Assembly (NCBI GenBank): GCA_028691625.1
Contig: JAQUYZ010000026.1
Coordinates: 1 to 10,512, forward strand
Source of the DNA: Eubacteriales bacterium
Lineage (GTDB): Bacteria; Bacillota; Clostridia; Peptostreptococcales; Anaerovoracaceae
Length of the DNA: 10,512 nt
Direction: 5' to 3'
The translations under genes were made by a program, and so were the position numbers. The notes beneath the pieces are model-generated. The model was not told where the DNA came from and searched no databases. It was given only the letters and a program-made list of their open reading frames with translations. Of the stretch, positions 1 to 7,468 are shown in pieces (the stretch's first letter is position 1; each line of letters opens with the position of its first letter).

Positions 1-100
1 TCAGCTTTTTGGTGACGCCTACAGTTTGAACGCTGCGTCAATTTGGGTGGTACCGCGGATTTTTTTTCGTCCCTAGGATAGTATTATTCTGGGGACTTTT
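1..100 (+). promoter_or_regulatory. T-box riboswitch, 3' part (antiterminator region), truncated at the left edge
   Basis: The conserved T-box core TGGGTGGTACCGCG lies at 44-57. It is followed by a run of T and then the CGTCCC segment that can pair back with the GGG of the T-box to form the antiterminator. A 6-bp stem (TGACGC 13-18 with GCGTCA 35-40) just upstream fits the stem III position. Known T-box leaders bind a specific uncharged tRNA: the anticodon pairs with a specifier loop in stem I, and the acceptor NCCA end pairs with the UGGN bulge, which reads UGGU here (48-51). Uncharged tRNA stabilises the antiterminator and lets transcription continue. Stem I and the specifier codon lie outside the window, so the amino acid sensed cannot be read. 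From the operon that follows, Asn, Asp, Gln or Glu is inferred. Confidence 0.93.
69..100 (+). terminator. Rho-independent terminator of the T-box leader
   Basis: GTCCCTAGGATA (69-80) pairs with TATTCTGGGGAC (85-96) over 12 bp including G-U wobbles, with a GTAT loop, and is followed by TTTT. The 5' arm of this hairpin is shared with the antiterminator, which is the usual mutually exclusive switch of T-box leaders. It sits about 45 bases before the gatC start. Confidence 0.88.
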
Positions 101-143
101 CATTTTGTTAAAAAATTCCCTGCTGTGTTTCGGAGGTGAAAAC

Positions 144-431
144 ATGAAGATTACGAATGAATTGATCGATTACATCGGAGCGCTTTCCAGACTGGAGCTT
201 TCCGTTGAAGAAAAGGAAGGCGCAAAGAAAGACCTGACGGATATTTTAAATTACATGGACAAGCTGAATGCGCTTGATACAAGCGGAGCGAAAGAGATGA
301 TGCATCCCTTTGAGGAAGCAAACTGTTTCCGGGAGGACAGTCCGGTGAACGGAGATCAGCGGGAAGCAATGCTTCAAAATGCTCCGGAAGCCAGGGGAGA
401 TTATTTTAAAGTGTTTAAGACGGTAGAGTAG
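144..431 (+). CDS. gatC: Asp/Glu-tRNA amidotransferase subunit C (GatC)
   Basis: GatC is the small subunit of the GatCAB amidotransferase, which converts Asp-tRNA(Asn) and/or Glu-tRNA(Gln) to the amide form. It wraps around the GatA-GatB interface and stabilises it. The 95-residue product has the normal family length. It shows the N-terminal helix with the LSRLELS segment, and the conserved C-terminal signature FREDxP...QREAMLQNAPE followed by an aromatic-rich tail ending in a TVE motif. The ATG at 144 is chosen because GGAGGTG (132-138) lies 5 bases upstream. An in-frame TTG at 105 would add 13 residues unlike the family and overlaps the end of the leader. It is the first gene after the T-box, and an 11-base gap separates it from gatA. 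Confidence 0.95.
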   Translation: MKITNELIDYIGALSRLELSVEEKEGAKKDLTDILNYMDKLNALDTSGAKEMMHPFEEANCFREDSPVNGDQREAMLQNAPEARGDYFKVFKTVE

Positions 432-442
432 GAGAGAACGCC

Positions 443-2014
443 ATGAGGGAAAGAACAGCGACCGAGATCAGAGATATGACAGCTCTGGAGATCGGAGAAA
501 AGATAAAAAACCGGAAGCTGAGCTGCCGGGAAGCCGCAGAGAATTATCTGGATGCGATTCGGGCCGAAGGCAAGGTGATCAACGCCTATATCACCGTCAT
601 GGAGGAGGAAGCGCTCAAACAGGCGGACGCGATTCAAAAGAAAGTCGACAGGGGGGACATGCTTTCCCCACTGGCCGGTGTGCCGGTTGCGGTGAAGGAT
701 AATATCTGCACAAAAGGAATCAAAACAACTGCGGCATCAAAGATGCTACGCAATTTTATTCCGCCGTATGATGCAACGGTGATCGAACGGCTCCAGAAGG
801 CCGGAGCAGTGATCCTCGGAAAAACAAACCTGGATGAGTTTGCCATGGGAGGCTCCACGGAAACCTCCTATTACGGAATCACCAGAAATCCATGGAATCC
901 GGACAAAGTTCCTGGCGGCTCTTCGGGCGGTTCTGCAGCAGCAACGGCGGCAAGGCTTGCGCCTTATGCCCTGGGTTCTGACACCGGAGGCTCCATCCGT
1001 CAGCCCTGCGCTTTCTGCAATCTCACGGGAATCAAACCTACCTACGGAAGTGTTTCCCGCTATGGCCTTATGGCGTATGCCTCTTCCCTGGATCAGATCG
1101 GAACCATGGGAAAGAATGTGAGGGACTGCGCCGCAGCGCTTGCCGTTATTTCGGGCAGTGATCCGAGGGACAGCACCTCGGTGATGAAAAAACCGTTTCA
1201 CTTTGCATGGTCTGCCGGAGAGGCCGGGAAAAACAGCGCAGTAACCGGCAAAGAATTGGCAGGTCTGAAGATCGGCCTGCCTAAGAACTATTTTGAGATC
1301 GGAATTTCCGACGAGGTTAAGCATGCGGTGTTGGGAGCGGCGGAGATCTATCAAAAGCTGGGCGCCGCTGTGGAAGAATTCCAAATACCAACCATCGAAT
1401 ACGCGGTTCCCGCATATTATATCATCGCTTGTGCGGAGGCAAGCTCCAATCTGTCCCGCTATGACGGCATTAAATACGGATATCGTTCAAAAAACGCAGG
1501 GGACTTGCCGGATACATTCTATAAATCCCGCAGTGAAGGGTTTGGAAAAGAGGTGAAAAGGAGAATTATGCTGGGTTCTTTTGTTCTGAGCTCCGGCTAC
1601 TTCGATGCTTATTATAAAAAGGCGCTTCAGGTCAGAGGTTTGATCAAACATTCCTTCGACCGGGCTTTCAACAAATATGACATGATCCTGAGTCCGGTGA
1701 GCCCAACCGCCGCCTACCGGATCGGCGAACAGATCGAAGATCCGCTGGCCATGTATCTGGCGGACATTTATACCGTATCCGTCAACCTCTCCGGCTTGCC
1801 GGCGGTGGCGCTCCCCTGCGGTTTTGGAAAAGATGGAATGCCGGTGGGCATGCAGCTCATCGGCAGGGCATTTTCAGAGGAAGTGCTGGTGGCAGCGGCA
1901 GATTGTTATCAGAATCATACGGAGTATCATACCCGTTATCCGGGACAAACAGAAGGCGCTGAGAAGAAGCCGACAAAAAATAATCGAGATCGGAAGGGAG
2001 GCCAGGGAAAATGA
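443..2014 (+). CDS. gatA: Asp/Glu-tRNA amidotransferase subunit A (GatA), amidase-signature glutaminase
   Basis: GatA is the glutaminase subunit: it releases ammonia from glutamine (or asparagine), and the ammonia travels through a tunnel to GatB. The 523-residue protein carries the full amidase signature. The catalytic Ser-cisSer-Lys triad is readable as Lys85 (in VAVKDN), Ser160 (in PGGSSGGS) and Ser184 (in GSDTGGSIRQP). All three match the K79/S154/S178 of the well-studied Staphylococcus enzyme with a constant offset of 6, which supports the slightly longer N-terminus. The start at 443 has GGAGAG at 431-436. An internal ATG at 476 (Met12) has a poorer site. After the conserved C-terminal VGMQLIG region there is a basic, hydrophilic tail of about 20 residues ending in KGGQGK, longer than usual. 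The stop overlaps the next start as ATGA (2011-2014), typical of translational coupling. Confidence 0.96.
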   Translation: MRERTATEIRDMTALEIGEKIKNRKLSCREAAENYLDAIRAEGKVINAYITVMEEEALKQADAIQKKVDRGDMLSPLAGVPVAVKDNICTKGIKTTAASKMLRNFIPPYDATVIERLQKAGAVILGKTNLDEFAMGGSTETSYYGITRNPWNPDKVPGGSSGGSAAATAARLAPYALGSDTGGSIRQPCAFCNLTGIKPTYGSVSRYGLMAYASSLDQIGTMGKNVRDCAAALAVISGSDPRDSTSVMKKPFHFAWSAGEAGKNSAVTGKELAGLKIGLPKNYFEIGISDEVKHAVLGAAEIYQKLGAAVEEFQIPTIEYAVPAYYIIACAEASSNLSRYDGIKYGYRSKNAGDLPDTFYKSRSEGFGKEVKRRIMLGSFVLSSGYFDAYYKKALQVRGLIKHSFDRAFNKYDMILSPVSPTAAYRIGEQIEDPLAMYLADIYTVSVNLSGLPAVALPCGFGKDGMPVGMQLIGRAFSEEVLVAAADCYQNHTEYHTRYPGQTEGAEKKPTKNNRDRKGGQGK

Positions 2015-5000
2015 AATATGAAATCGTAATAGGCTTGGAAGTCCATGTCGAGCTGTCTACGAAGACCAAAATCTTCTGCGGTTGTACCACTGCTTTCGGC
2101 GGACTGCCCAATTCCCATACCTGCCCGGTCTGTCTCGGCCTGCCGGGAAGCCTTCCGGTATTCAATCAGTCGGTAGCGGATAAAGCCATCAAGGCGGGGC
2201 TTGCGCTGCACTGTGAGATCGAAAGAAACAACCGCTTTGACCGGAAGAATTATTTCTATCCCGATCTGCCGAAGGACTATCAGATTTCTCAGCTGTATGC
2301 CCCGATTTGCAGGAACGGATGGCTTGAACTGGATCTGTATGGCCGTTCTTCAAAACAGATCTCCATACGTGAAATCCATATGGAAGAGGATGCGGGCAAG
2401 CTGATTCACGATCGTTCCGGAACACTCATCGACTACAACAGGTGCGGAGTTCCTTTGATAGAAATCGTAACCAACCCTGATTTTTCCAACGCGGAGGAGG
2501 TTATCGCCTTTCTGGAGCGGCTGCAGGAGATACTGCAATATCTGGATGTATCTGACTGCAAAATGCAGGAGGGCTCCATGCGTGCCGATGTCAACCTTTC
2601 TATCCGGCCGGCCGGCCGGCCGGAATACGGGACGAGAACAGAAATGAAAAACCTCAACTCTCTGAAAGCGATTCGGAGGGCTATTCTGTTCGAAAGCGAA
2701 CGGCAGATCAAAGTGCTGGAAGAGGGCGGAACGGTGAGGCAGGAAACAAGAAGATGGGATGACGACCAGGGAGAGAGCCGTGCCATGCGCTCCAAAGAAA
2801 ATGCCCAGGATTACCGTTATTTTCCCGACCCGGATCTGCTGCCGATCCATATCAGCGAGGAATGGCTGGAAGAAATGAAAAACAGCATGGCAGAACTTCC
2901 GCAAGCGAAGAGACTCCGCTATCAGGAGGAATTCGGCTTGTCCGGGAAAGCCGCCGCAACGTTGACCGCAGCGAAGGAAATCGCACTTCTTTTTGAAGAA
3001 ACGGCAGCACAGTCCGGGCTTGTAAAGGAGTCTGCCAACACTGTCATCGGAGATATCCTGCGGTTGATGCGTGATACTGCAACCCTTCCGGAGCACATGA
3101 ATATAGACTCGGAGAAGCTGGCGAAAATTATTCAAATGGTATCTCAGGGAAGAATCAACCGAAATGTCGGAAAATCGCTGGTGGAGGAATTATATAAAAA
3201 CAAGATCGAGCCGGAGGAATATGTAAGAGAAAAGGGTCTTCTCATCATCGAAGATAATGGCTGGTTGGAACCGGTGGTGTTGGAGGTCCTGAAAGCATGG
3301 CCCCAATCCATTGAGGATTACAGAAGAGGCAAGAAGAAGGCGTTTGACTTTCTGGTCGGGCAATGCATGAGGCAACTAAAGGGCAGCGCCAGCCCTGCGG
3401 CTGTTCACGCGCTGATCAGGGAAAAGCTGAAGCATCCGGATTTCGGAAACACTTTTCCGGAAACACGGGAACGACCTGTAATGAAAGAACAGGAAAAAGA
3501 CCCGGCTGGAAAACCCGCCGCCAAGAAATACAGACCATCAGAGCAAGGCCTTGCGATCAACGGACTTGAACCGATTCCGGTTTTTCAGTCTCAGGCATAC
3601 CGTACAAAAAACTGCGGGGAATTGACCTTGGCGGATGTGGGACAGGAGATCAGGCTGGCGGGATGGATCAACACCATCCGAAACCATGGCGGTATTGCCT
3701 TTCTTGACCTGAGAGACCACTACGGGGTCACTCAGGTGGTTGTCACAGAGCAGCAGCTGGAGGGAATGAGCAAGGAGACGGTGGTCAGCGTTTCCGGAAC
3801 CATTCTTCGAAGGGAGGAAGAGACCTATAACCCGAATATTTTTACGGGGGAGATCGAGCTGAAGGCTGTCGAGATCAGGATCCTCGGCAGTGCCGCGAAT
3901 ACGCTGCCCTTTGAAATCGAGAGTTCAACCGAAACGAGAGAGGATGTCCGTCTGAAATACCGTTTTCTTGATATGAGAAATCCCAGGGTTCATCACAATA
4001 TGGTGCTCCGGTCTGAAATCATCCGCTGTCTGAGAAATCAGATGGAACGAATGGGGTTTCTGGAGATTCAGACGCCGATCCTGGCAAATTCCTCTCCGGA
4101 GGGTGCCAGAGATTACCTGGTGCCGAGCAGGAAGCACAAGGGGAAATTCTATGCACTGCCACAGGCGCCGCAGCAGTTCAAACAGCTGCTCATGGTGTCC
4201 GGATTTGATAAATACTTTCAGATCGCGCCCTGTTTCCGGGATGAGGACGCCAGAATCGACCGTTCCCCGGGGGAATTCTATCAGCTGGACTTTGAAATGT
4301 CCTTTGCCACCCAGGAGGATGTCTTCGCTGTGGCAGAGCAGGTGCTCTCGGAGACCTTCCGCCGCTTTACCGACAAGGAGATCTCCCCTGCGCCCTTTGT
4401 AAGGATTCCTTATGAGGAGGCTATGCTGAGGTATGGTACGGATAAACCGGATCTGAGGAATCCGCTGGAGATCATCGATCTCTCCGGATTTTTCAAAAAA
4501 GTTGAATTCAAGCCGTTTCAAGGAAAAATCGTAAGAGGGATCACGGTTTCGGAATGTGCTAAAATGCCCAAATCCTTCTTCGCTGCCATGGAGAAATATG
4601 CAATGAGCATCGGGATGAAAGGATTGGGATATATTGTCGTTACAGAGGATATGAGCTATAAGGGTCCCATCGATAAATTTTTCACAGAGGAACAACGGCG
4701 GGAAATCGCTTCCCTTGCCGCTTTGAAGAAAGGCGATGTGCTCTATTTCATCAGCGATGAAAAGAGCCTGGCCGCAAAATATGCCGGGCAAATCCGGACG
4801 GAGCTTGGCAAGCGGCTGGACCTGATCAAAAACGACCGTTTCGAATTTTGCTTCCTTACGGACTTTCCCATGTATGAGATCAATGAGGAAACCGGAAGGA
4901 TCGATTTTACACACAATCCTTTCTCCATGCCCCAAGGGGAGCTGGAAGCACTGCTCACCATGGATCCGCTTGAAATTAAGGCATATCAGTATGATATCGT

Positions 5001-5325
5001 CTGCAACGGAGTAGAGCTGTCCTCCGGTGCGGTCCGGAACCATCGGCCGGATATCATGGTGAAAGCCTTTGAAATAGCAGGGTATCAGGAGCAAGATGTG
5101 ATCTGCAAATTCGGAGCGCTTTATCAGGCCTTTCATTACGGAGCACCGCCCCATGCGGGCATGGCTCCCGGAGTAGACCGAATCATCATGCTGCTGTCGG
5201 AAGAGGAAAACATTCGGGAAATTATCCCGTTCCCGCTGAACAGCAATGCACAGAATCTTCTCTTCCAGTCACCGGGCGAAGTGGATGAAAAACAACTGCG
5301 GGAGGTTCATATCAAGATACGGTAA
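2011..5325 (+). CDS. gatB/aspS: Fused GatB amidotransferase subunit - aspartyl-tRNA synthetase (1104 aa)
   Basis: This is a single open frame encoding two complete enzymes. Residues 1-about 475 are GatB: IGLEVHVEL start, a zinc-type Cys set (C23, C25, C38, C41), the FDRKNYFYPDLPKDYQISQ block (76-94), HMEEDAGK (123-130), and a full C-terminal YqeY-like tail domain ending near 475. Residues about 476-530 form a Pro/Lys/Glu-rich linker. Residues about 531-1104 are a bacterial-type class II AspRS: OB-fold anticodon domain (GWINTIRNHGG, 551-561), motif 1 (FLEIQTPIL), QAPQQFKQ (718-725), motif 2 (FRDEDARIDRSPGEFYQLD, 742-760), a GAD insertion (about 790-920) and motif 3 (GVDRIIMLL, Arg1057). His559 in RNHGG is the residue type linked to non-discriminating AspRS, which also charges tRNA(Asn). 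AAGGGAGG (1994-2001) precedes the start. Internal Met491 (ATG 3481) lacks a ribosome site, so separate translation is unlikely. The two activities together make Asn-tRNA(Asn). Confidence 0.95.
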   Translation: MKYEIVIGLEVHVELSTKTKIFCGCTTAFGGLPNSHTCPVCLGLPGSLPVFNQSVADKAIKAGLALHCEIERNNRFDRKNYFYPDLPKDYQISQLYAPICRNGWLELDLYGRSSKQISIREIHMEEDAGKLIHDRSGTLIDYNRCGVPLIEIVTNPDFSNAEEVIAFLERLQEILQYLDVSDCKMQEGSMRADVNLSIRPAGRPEYGTRTEMKNLNSLKAIRRAILFESERQIKVLEEGGTVRQETRRWDDDQGESRAMRSKENAQDYRYFPDPDLLPIHISEEWLEEMKNSMAELPQAKRLRYQEEFGLSGKAAATLTAAKEIALLFEETAAQSGLVKESANTVIGDILRLMRDTATLPEHMNIDSEKLAKIIQMVSQGRINRNVGKSLVEELYKNKIEPEEYVREKGLLIIEDNGWLEPVVLEVLKAWPQSIEDYRRGKKKAFDFLVGQCMRQLKGSASPAAVHALIREKLKHPDFGNTFPETRERPVMKEQEKDPAGKPAAKKYRPSEQGLAINGLEPIPVFQSQAYRTKNCGELTLADVGQEIRLAGWINTIRNHGGIAFLDLRDHYGVTQVVVTEQQLEGMSKETVVSVSGTILRREEETYNPNIFTGEIELKAVEIRILGSAANTLPFEIESSTETREDVRLKYRFLDMRNPRVHHNMVLRSEIIRCLRNQMERMGFLEIQTPILANSSPEGARDYLVPSRKHKGKFYALPQAPQQFKQLLMVSGFDKYFQIAPCFRDEDARIDRSPGEFYQLDFEMSFATQEDVFAVAEQVLSETFRRFTDKEISPAPFVRIPYEEAMLRYGTDKPDLRNPLEIIDLSGFFKKVEFKPFQGKIVRGITVSECAKMPKSFFAAMEKYAMSIGMKGLGYIVVTEDMSYKGPIDKFFTEEQRREIASLAALKKGDVLYFISDEKSLAAKYAGQIRTELGKRLDLIKNDRFEFCFLTDFPMYEINEETGRIDFTHNPFSMPQGELEALLTMDPLEIKAYQYDIVCNGVELSSGAVRNHRPDIMVKAFEIAGYQEQDVICKFGALYQAFHYGAPPHAGMAPGVDRIIMLLSEEENIREIIPFPLNSNAQNLLFQSPGEVDEKQLREVHIKIR
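2604..2623 (+). repeat. (CCGG)5 tetranucleotide tract inside gatB
   Basis: Five perfect tandem copies of CCGG lie in the coding sequence, within the segment encoding RPAGRP at about residues 199-204 of GatB. The unit is self-complementary, so the whole 20-base tract is one palindrome. A gain or loss of one unit would shift the frame of the GatB-AspRS protein. Confidence 0.9.
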
Positions 5326-5543
5326 GGCTCAGGCAGCAAATTCGATGCCTGGGATAAAAAACCTGGCATAACCTCAGATTTTCAAAAATAATTTTGGCAG
5401 AAAACAAAATAAATAAAAAATGGCAATAATATATTCTGAAAAATGGTAAATTTACAGTTGATTATTCGGGGGACCGTCAAATCTCTGCTCAATTTCACTT
5501 AAATATTCAAATTGCTTGATTTCTATTGCTTTCGGGGAATCGG
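5326..5543. other. AT-rich intergenic stretch after gatB/aspS, with a weak hairpin
   Basis: No convincing gene is seen here. Just after the stop, CTCAGGCA (5328-5335) can pair with TGCCTGGG (5346-5353), with one wobble and a 10-base loop. A competing smaller stem is ATGCC (5345-5349) with GGCAT (5364-5368). Neither is followed directly by a T run on the plus strand, so a terminator for the gat operon is possible but not shown. The rest is A/T-rich and leads into the promoter of the next gene. Confidence 0.35.
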
Positions 5544-5555
5544 TATAATAAAATA
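5516..5555 (+). promoter_or_regulatory. Likely sigma-A promoter of the DUF2148/aminotransferase pair
   Basis: A perfect -10 hexamer TATAAT lies at 5544-5549, 43 bases before the start codon at 5592. The -35 is poor: at a 17-base spacing the hexamer is TTCTAT (5521-5526), and the better-looking TTGATT (5516-5521) would need a 22-base spacer. An activator may be needed, or this may be a modest promoter. The -10 match and its location give most of the support. Confidence 0.5.
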
Positions 5556-5591
5556 GAACGAACACTACCAGAGAAAACAGGAGGATTAAAA

Positions 5592-6146
5592 ATGATTTAT
5601 AATAGCAAAGAAGCGGAAAAGAAAGCAGCATTCCAGGTCGCCGAGTTAATGATGGCAGCAGCCAGAACCGCACCGAAGGGGTGCGGCGTCGATAACTTAG
5701 TGACAATTATGATAGACGGAGAAGAAAAAGATAAGCTTGCAAATCAGATGAGAAGGATTACGGAAGAAACAGGCGAAACCTATTTTGCAAGGGATGGCGG
5801 CAACGTAGATGCCTGCCCGGTGGTCGTGGTTTTCGGAATCAAAAATAGCCCTTTAGGGCTGGATCACTGCAGCTACTGCGGATTTGAAAACTGTGCGGCA
5901 ACCATCAAGGCCGGCGGAAATTGCGCATTTAATATTACGGACATCGGAATTGCGCTCGGTTCGGCTGTTTCCGTAGCAGCGGACCACAGGTTTGATAATC
6001 GAGTCATGTTTTCCGTCGGAAAAGCAGCTCTGGCGTTGAAGTATCTGCCGGAGGATGTAAGAGTCGCTTTTGGAATTCCGCTTTCCGCAGCAGGGAAAAG
6101 CATCTTCTTTGACAGAGACTCTGGAAATGTGGACCTGAGCGTGTAG
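5592..6146 (+). CDS. DUF2148 ferredoxin-domain protein
   Basis: The 184-residue product resembles the DUF2148 family (often annotated as ferredoxin domain-containing protein) of anaerobic bacteria and archaea, whose function is not known. The N-terminus has the AARTAPKGCGVDNL block typical of the family. The centre holds a cluster of cysteines, C93-x2-C96-x4-C101-x9-C111 in SYCGFENC...GGNC, that could bind an iron-sulfur cluster. Cys31 and Cys75 are additional. The C-terminus includes the VAFGIPLS segment. No signal peptide or membrane segment is seen, so it is probably cytoplasmic. The start at 5592 is set by AGGAGG (5579-5584), 7 bases upstream; an in-frame TTG at 5526 precedes this site and even the -10 box and is rejected. 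A 39-base gap to the aminotransferase without a terminator suggests co-transcription. Confidence 0.82.
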   Translation: MIYNSKEAEKKAAFQVAELMMAAARTAPKGCGVDNLVTIMIDGEEKDKLANQMRRITEETGETYFARDGGNVDACPVVVVFGIKNSPLGLDHCSYCGFENCAATIKAGGNCAFNITDIGIALGSAVSVAADHRFDNRVMFSVGKAALALKYLPEDVRVAFGIPLSAAGKSIFFDRDSGNVDLSV

Positions 6147-6185
6147 TTACATCAAGAGAGATTTGAAAGTAATAAAGGACATGAT

Positions 6186-7382
6186 ATGAAACAATTATCA
6201 CACAAAATGCTGAAAATGGAAGCATCATCGGTGAGAAGGCTGACAAAGCATGCGGATGATGCGGAAGCAAAGGGCAAGAAAATATACCGTCTGAATATCG
6301 GCCAGCCCGACCTCAAGGTGCCGATGGAGTATTATGACCGGATCCGCGCATTCCGGGAGCCAACGGTAGAATACATGCCGTCCCAGGGGATCCCGGCGCT
6401 GCTGGAGGCGGTAGAAGCCTATTACCAAAGCATCGGGATCGATGTGGACAGAAATCACATCTACATAACCACCGGCGGAACGGAAGCGATCATGTTTACC
6501 CTGCTTGCGCTGACCAATCCGGAGGATGAGATTTTAATCTTCGAGCCGTATTATTCCAATTACAACACCTTCTTTACCATGACGGGATCCCATCCGGTGG
6601 CGGTGACCACCTATGCGGAAAACGGCTTTCATGTGGAAAGAAGCGCCATAGAGGAAAAGATTACCGGCAAGACAAAGGCGATCTTTGTGACCAACCCGGG
6701 CAACCCTACGGGCACTGTGCTTACAGAGGCTGAAGTCCGGATGATCGCCGATGTGGCAAAGGAGCATGACCTGTATATCATCTGCGACGAGGTCTACCGT
6801 GAAATGGTATTCGATGACAGAAAGATCACGAGCTTCGGTTATCTGGAGGATATTCATGACAGGTTGATTCTGGTTGACAGCGTTTCCAAGAGATACAATG
6901 CCTGTGGTGCCAGAATCGGTGTGCTCATCTCTAAGAATGATGAGATTCTCGAACTGATTTCAAAGCTCTGCCAGGGCAGGCTGGCTGTTTCCACCATCGA
7001 GCAGCATGCTGCCGTCGGTCTGTATTCCACGGGCTTCCGGGTCATTCATGAAATAAGGGATGAATTTGAGAAGCGGAGAGATGTGGTTTATGAGAGTCTG
7101 AAAAAGATCCCGGGTGTTTTCTGCGAAAAGCCGGAAGGTGCATTTTATTTAATCTGCAAGCTTCCCGTTGAGGATGCCAACGATTTTCTTGTTTGGATGC
7201 TGAAAGAATTCGACGACGAGGGTGAGACAGTAATGGCCGCGCCAGCCGACGGATTCTACGCGACGGAAGGGCTCGGCAGGAATGAAATCCGGATTGCCTA
7301 TGTACTGGAACCGGACAAATTGAAACGTGCCATAGAAATTTTGGGAACCGGTCTGGAAGCTTACAACAAACAATCAAGTTAA
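6186..7382 (+). CDS. PLP-dependent aminotransferase, class I/II (aspartate aminotransferase-like)
   Basis: This is a fold-type I PLP enzyme that moves an amino group between an amino acid and a 2-oxo acid. Over 398 residues it shows LNIGQPDL (36-43), the phosphate-side TTGGTEA (95-101), NPGNPTGT (170-177, Asn173), CDEVYRE (200-206, Asp201 for the pyridine nitrogen and Tyr204), the Schiff-base lysine Lys235 in DSVSKRYNACGARIG (231-245), and the carboxylate-binding Arg369 in NEIRIAY. Length and motifs fit the aspartate/aromatic aminotransferase group, but the substrate cannot be set from motifs. AAAGGA (6174-6179) precedes the ATG at 6186; another ATG at 6181 stops after two codons. It is the last gene of a two-gene unit with the DUF2148 protein and is followed by a strong terminator. 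Confidence 0.92.
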   Translation: MKQLSHKMLKMEASSVRRLTKHADDAEAKGKKIYRLNIGQPDLKVPMEYYDRIRAFREPTVEYMPSQGIPALLEAVEAYYQSIGIDVDRNHIYITTGGTEAIMFTLLALTNPEDEILIFEPYYSNYNTFFTMTGSHPVAVTTYAENGFHVERSAIEEKITGKTKAIFVTNPGNPTGTVLTEAEVRMIADVAKEHDLYIICDEVYREMVFDDRKITSFGYLEDIHDRLILVDSVSKRYNACGARIGVLISKNDEILELISKLCQGRLAVSTIEQHAAVGLYSTGFRVIHEIRDEFEKRRDVVYESLKKIPGVFCEKPEGAFYLICKLPVEDANDFLVWMLKEFDDEGETVMAAPADGFYATEGLGRNEIRIAYVLEPDKLKRAIEILGTGLEAYNKQSS

Positions 7383-7404
7383 GGCTGTTAAATAAATCAA
7401 CTCT

Positions 7405-7435
7405 GAAATAACCAGGCGTTACGCCTGGTTATTTC
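7405..7435. terminator. Bidirectional terminator between converging genes
   Basis: A perfect 14-bp stem runs from GAAATAACCAGGCG (7405-7418) to CGCCTGGTTATTTC (7422-7435) with a TTA loop. The GC-rich top and A/T-rich base give a T-rich 3' arm on either strand, continued by GGTTT on the plus strand. It lies 23 bases after the aminotransferase stop (plus) and 33 bases beyond the flavoprotein stop (minus), so it can end both transcripts. Confidence 0.9.
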
Positions 7436-7468
7436 GGTTTCTGCTTAATAGACTCTTTTGGACAGGAC

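Noticed and set aside
746..1384. Minus-strand open frame of 212 codons opposite gatA
   Set aside because: It is antisense to the amidase signature, and its Arg/Gly/Cys-rich product looks like a codon shadow.
3925..5154. Minus-strand open frame of 409 codons opposite the AspRS half
   Set aside because: It is fully antisense to strongly conserved AspRS motifs, has no ribosome site that I can see, and its product matches no family I know. It is a shadow of codon bias.
3481..5325. Internal ATG (Met491 of the fusion) as the start of a separate aspS
   Set aside because: No Shine-Dalgarno-like sequence lies before it, the frame is continuous with GatB, and the AspRS domain itself begins about 40 residues later. 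Internal initiation cannot be excluded but is not supported.
5328..5368. Hairpins after gatB/aspS as a firm intrinsic terminator
   Set aside because: The stems are short or imperfect and no T run follows on the plus strand. They are noted only as possible.
5526..5591. TTG at 5526 as an upstream start of the DUF2148 gene
   Set aside because: It lies upstream of the -10 box and of the AGGAGG site, and the extra 22 residues do not look like the family. ATG 5592 is preferred.
5452..5706. Minus-strand frame whose last 27 or so codons (5452-5535) read like a normal protein tail
   Set aside because: Its upstream half is antisense to the DUF2148 gene and the tail overlaps that gene's promoter. No start signal is seen. 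A gene remnant is possible but too short to support.
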